NCBI GenBank assembly: GCA_050330955.1
Contig: JBHJHJ010000012.1
Location: forward strand, 1 to 43,654
Direction: 5' to 3'
DNA from: JBCCAG01 sp050330955
GTDB taxonomy: Bacteria > Cyanobacteriota > Cyanobacteriia > CAKZMO01
DNA: 43,654 nucleotides
Shown here: one piece after another, positions 41,082 through 43,654 of the stretch
Layout: each line of letters starts with the position of its first letter
Position numbering within the stretch: position 1 is the first letter of the stretch
Position numbers and translations under genes: made by a program
The notes under the pieces: generated by a model
What the model saw: only the letters and a program-made list of their open reading frames with translations
Database searches by the model: none
Told to the model about the DNA's origin: nothing

Positions 41082-41735
41082 ATGGCTCCCCTGCGTCCTG
41101 CCCCTCAAACCATATTTCTGGACGGCGTCGGCACCCTATTTGGCGTCAGAGGCAGCGTGGGGGAGGTCTACAGCGAAATTGCCCGCTCCTTTGGCGTAGC
41201 CGCTGACCCTGAAGCATTAGAGCAAGCCTTCTTCCAGAGCTTTAGCGCTGCGCCACCGATGGCTTTCCCCAACGTTGAGCGGGCAATCATCCCGGAAAAG
41301 GAGTTTGCCTGGTGGAAGCAGGTAGCTCAAGACACCTTTGCGCGCCTAGATTTGCTGAACCAGTTCAGCCAGTTTGACGATTTCTTTGACGACCTCTACC
41401 GCCACTTTGCCACGGCGGAGCCCTGGGTGGTCTATCCCGATGTGCCTGTGGCTCTTGAAGCGTGGCAGCGTCAGGGCATCGAGCTGGGGGTAATTTCCAA
41501 CTTCGACTCTCGCCTCTATCACGTGCTGCCTGCCCTTGGACTGGACCGCTTTTTTGACTCCATCACAATCTCCACAGATGTCGGGGTCGCTAAGCCCAGC
41601 GGCCAAATCTTTTCAGCAGCCCTCAAAAAGCACGACTGCCCACCCGAAAAGGCCTGGCACATCGGTGACAGTAAGTCTCAAGACTACGAAGGGGCGATCG
41701 CCGCTGGAATATACGGTATCTTGATCGAGCGATAG
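41082..41735 (+). CDS. HAD-superfamily hydrolase (subfamily IA)
   Basis: The 217-residue protein starts 14 bp after ndbB, so the genes are likely an operon. Motif I is FLDGVGTLF with the nucleophile Asp; the second Asp of the usual DxD is replaced by Val, as is common in this HDHD3-like group. Motif II is GVISNFDSRL, motif III uses Lys in GVAKPSGQIFS, and motif IV is HIGDSKSQDYEGAIAAG. Phosphatase activity is likely, on an unknown substrate. Confidence 0.9.
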   Translation: MAPLRPAPQTIFLDGVGTLFGVRGSVGEVYSEIARSFGVAADPEALEQAFFQSFSAAPPMAFPNVERAIIPEKEFAWWKQVAQDTFARLDLLNQFSQFDDFFDDLYRHFATAEPWVVYPDVPVALEAWQRQGIELGVISNFDSRLYHVLPALGLDRFFDSITISTDVGVAKPSGQIFSAALKKHDCPPEKAWHIGDSKSQDYEGAIAAGIYGILIER

Positions 41736-41772
41736 CCTCAACACGACCCTCCATTGAAGGAAACAACCTGAC

Positions 41773-41805
41773 CTTAAGGAAGGGGTCTTGAACCTCTTCT
41801 TTAAG
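41773..41805 (+). terminator. Long hairpin after the HAD gene
   Basis: CTTAAGGAAGGGG (41773-41785) pairs over 13 positions with CCTCTTCTTTAAG (41793-41805), including two G-T pairs, around a 7-base loop. TTTAA follows. It probably ends the ndbB-HAD transcript; the T-run is short. Confidence 0.5.
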
Positions 41806-41843
41806 TTTAATGAAGTTGTCACACCAATAGCTGAGCGAGCACG

Positions 41844-43529
41844 ATGGAGACCTTAGAGCTACGCCTTCCAAGCCCGAGGGAGGCGGTCGGCCCATACTTG
41901 AGAGTCATCTCAGTCAACGATATCTACGATCTTAAAAATTATCCTCGCCTCCAAACGGTCATTCAACGGCTCAAGGCGACCTCAGAGAATGCAGTGGTTA
42001 AGACGGCTCTCAGCGGAGACTTTCTATCGCCCTGCCTCATTACATCCCTTGACGGTGGTAAGGCGATGATGGATGTGTTGGGGGTTGTCGATATTGATTA
42101 TCTCTGTTTCGGCAATCACGAATTTGATCTGGATTTAGATACGCTACGCGATCGCTTTAAGACTTACTCTGGGAAATGCTTGAACAGTAACATATTGAAC
42201 CTATCAATCACAGATGCCAGCGGCCAACCACTCCCCAAGTATGATGTCATCGAAGTCGGCTCTCGCCAGGTCGTTCTGGCAGGATTTTGCACCGATGATA
42301 CTGACCTGATTAAGCCTGACGCCGATCTGAATATACAGCCAGTGTTTGACGCCCTCAAGGAGGTCTGGTCAAAATCTGGTGGAAGTGCAGCCTTGCTAAT
42401 TCCGCTGACCCATCAGAGCATCGATGCCGACCGAAAGCTAGCGGCGCAGATTACTCAGGATGACCAGCTCCAAAACAAAGTCCCTGTAATCCTAGGCGGG
42501 CATGAGCACGAAGTTTATGTTGAAGACACTGACCAATGCTCGATTGTAAAATCGGGTTCAGACGCCATCAGCGCTGTTGTTGTTGACATCTGGTGGGATT
42601 CAAGTGAGAAGCCCCATAGCGCTGTACACTTGCTGCCTACGGACTACTTTGACGCTGACCCAGAGGTCCAAAGTTTTGTGAAGGAGACGGAGCAGCTTTT
42701 AGGCTCGCTCCTTGAAGTGGAAATTTTTGAAGTCAAGGAGAAGATGTCTTCTCAAAAACCCCGATTCCAACCTGAGAAGGTAGCTGCCATTCTCTGCTCG
42801 CACATCAAAAACGGCCTCAAGAACGTTGATCTAGTCATGCTACAGGGGGGCTCTATTAGAGGCGAAAAAGTCTACGAGAAAGGAAGTTCATTTACCTACG
42901 GAGACCTGCTCGAAGAAATACCTTTCGATACTGAAATTGCGACTATTCAAATCCCTGGACATGTTTTACAAACTGCAATCAGTGAAACCCGCGGCACGCC
43001 TAACCAAGAAGTTTCTGGTTTTCTTCACGCTGATTTAGATGTAGAAATTGAGCCTTATCCAAGCCTTAAAGTTACGCGCATCAATCACGAGCCCTTTGAT
43101 CCTCAAAAACAGTATCGCCTCGGCATCTACCAGTTCTTGTTGACTGGACTAGACGAAATCGAGCCGCTGGTGAACTATGCAAGCGCTAGCATCAATGTAC
43201 CGCCTCTGGAGCAGTGCCTTCCCGCCAAAAATCTGATTATGGAAAGCTGTATGAAAGCGGCTTGGAGAAGGGTAGTTGACTTTAAGGCGGAAGGCGTAAA
43301 TATCAGCGGAAATACTTCTCGAAAAGAGCTAGAGCACGCGATGCGAAAGGCCTTCATGGCTCTCGACAAAAATCAAGATGGATATGCGTATCCTGCAGAT
43401 GTCAGAGCTGCTGTTGAGGCACAGTCTGGTCACAGCCGCAAAGATCTAGTCAAACTGATGCTTGAGACAGTAGACGTCAATGAAGACGGCAAAGTGTCTA
43501 TGGATGAACTGGCATCGTTGGTCATGTAG
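41844..43529 (+). CDS. 5'-nucleotidase-like metallophosphoesterase fused to a C-terminal EF-hand pair
   Basis: The 561-residue protein has no signal peptide. The metallophosphoesterase domain (about 18-260) has metal-site motifs SVNDIYD (23-29), SGDF (57-60), GNHEFD (90-95), THQ (188-190) and GGHEHEVY (217-224). A 5'-nucleotidase C-terminal domain follows (about 300-470: VDLVMLQGGSIRGEKVYEKG, SSFTYGDLLEEIPFDTEIAT). Two EF-hands end the protein: DKNQDGYAYPAD (508-519) and DVNEDGKVSMDE (544-555), both with good calcium ligands. The lack of a signal suggests a cytosolic, calcium-responsive phosphatase. Substrate is unknown. The 125 bp beyond it, up to the window end, show nothing. Confidence 0.88.
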   Translation: METLELRLPSPREAVGPYLRVISVNDIYDLKNYPRLQTVIQRLKATSENAVVKTALSGDFLSPCLITSLDGGKAMMDVLGVVDIDYLCFGNHEFDLDLDTLRDRFKTYSGKCLNSNILNLSITDASGQPLPKYDVIEVGSRQVVLAGFCTDDTDLIKPDADLNIQPVFDALKEVWSKSGGSAALLIPLTHQSIDADRKLAAQITQDDQLQNKVPVILGGHEHEVYVEDTDQCSIVKSGSDAISAVVVDIWWDSSEKPHSAVHLLPTDYFDADPEVQSFVKETEQLLGSLLEVEIFEVKEKMSSQKPRFQPEKVAAILCSHIKNGLKNVDLVMLQGGSIRGEKVYEKGSSFTYGDLLEEIPFDTEIATIQIPGHVLQTAISETRGTPNQEVSGFLHADLDVEIEPYPSLKVTRINHEPFDPQKQYRLGIYQFLLTGLDEIEPLVNYASASINVPPLEQCLPAKNLIMESCMKAAWRRVVDFKAEGVNISGNTSRKELEHAMRKAFMALDKNQDGYAYPADVRAAVEAQSGHSRKDLVKLMLETVDVNEDGKVSMDELASLVM

Positions 43530-43654
43530 ACCAAACTGAAGACGGATTGACGAATTTCTGTTGTCTGGCCATCGTATTAGTGGGACAGTGAACAACTTGC
43601 CGCCCAGCTCTGTCGGTAAAGTGTGACTAGCACCATCAGCTATCCCGCCGTAGC

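Overview
The window is from a cyanobacterium. The HIP1 octamer GCGATCGC recurs throughout. The genes include phytoene synthase with a plant-type phytoene desaturase, an NdbB-like demethylphylloquinone reductase, a cyAbrB regulator, a DUF3386 protein, HetP-like and Hps-type pseudopilin genes, and Uma2 proteins. The HpsB/HpsC-like pair hints at a filamentous, motile organism, but that is an inference. No rRNA, tRNA, CRISPR array or phage was found.

Bases 1-8000 are the accessory part: a secretion locus of the cyanobacterial double-glycine bacteriocin type. It holds the tail of an ABC exporter (cut by an in-frame amber codon), an HlyD-like adaptor, a HetP-like protein with a leader-like motif, three very different small proteins with leaders ending in Gly-Gly (on the minus strand), an RTX protein with a duplicated Ser/Ala-rich region, and a parvulin-type foldase. 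A disrupted ISAs1-family insertion sequence sits between two precursors. A hairpin repeat lies between the exporter and the adaptor. The most striking signal is a palindrome, TGCCA-N3-TGGCA. It occurs five times in 5.4 kb, and in four of these it lies 85-99 bp upstream of the start codon of a putative exported product. This suggests one unknown regulator controls the cargo genes.

Bases 8000-27400 are mostly housekeeping: murG, an hpsC/hpsB-like pseudopilin pair, a glycogen debranching enzyme, a PPC-domain surface protein, glmS, a TPR protein, DUF3386, sdhB, cyAbrB, a CPBP protease, then a long minus-strand run pds, crtB, panB, cbiC, cbiET. Short tandem repeats surround and enter cbiC.

Bases 27400-36000 mix a second and third copy of the hairpin repeat, an intact and a decayed Uma2 gene, a glycosyltransferase-TPR protein, a DM13-like small protein, a YyaL-type thioredoxin-fold protein, a YdcF protein, a possible 57-residue gene, thrC and a MoaD/ThiS-like sulfur carrier. 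Bases 36000-43654 carry two divergent HtrA-family proteases, one without PDZ, with a possible small RNA between them. They are followed by a DUF1499 protein, ndbB with a HAD hydrolase, and a 5'-nucleotidase-like phosphoesterase with a C-terminal EF-hand pair.

Functions are read from recognisable motifs and family memory only; no database search was run.
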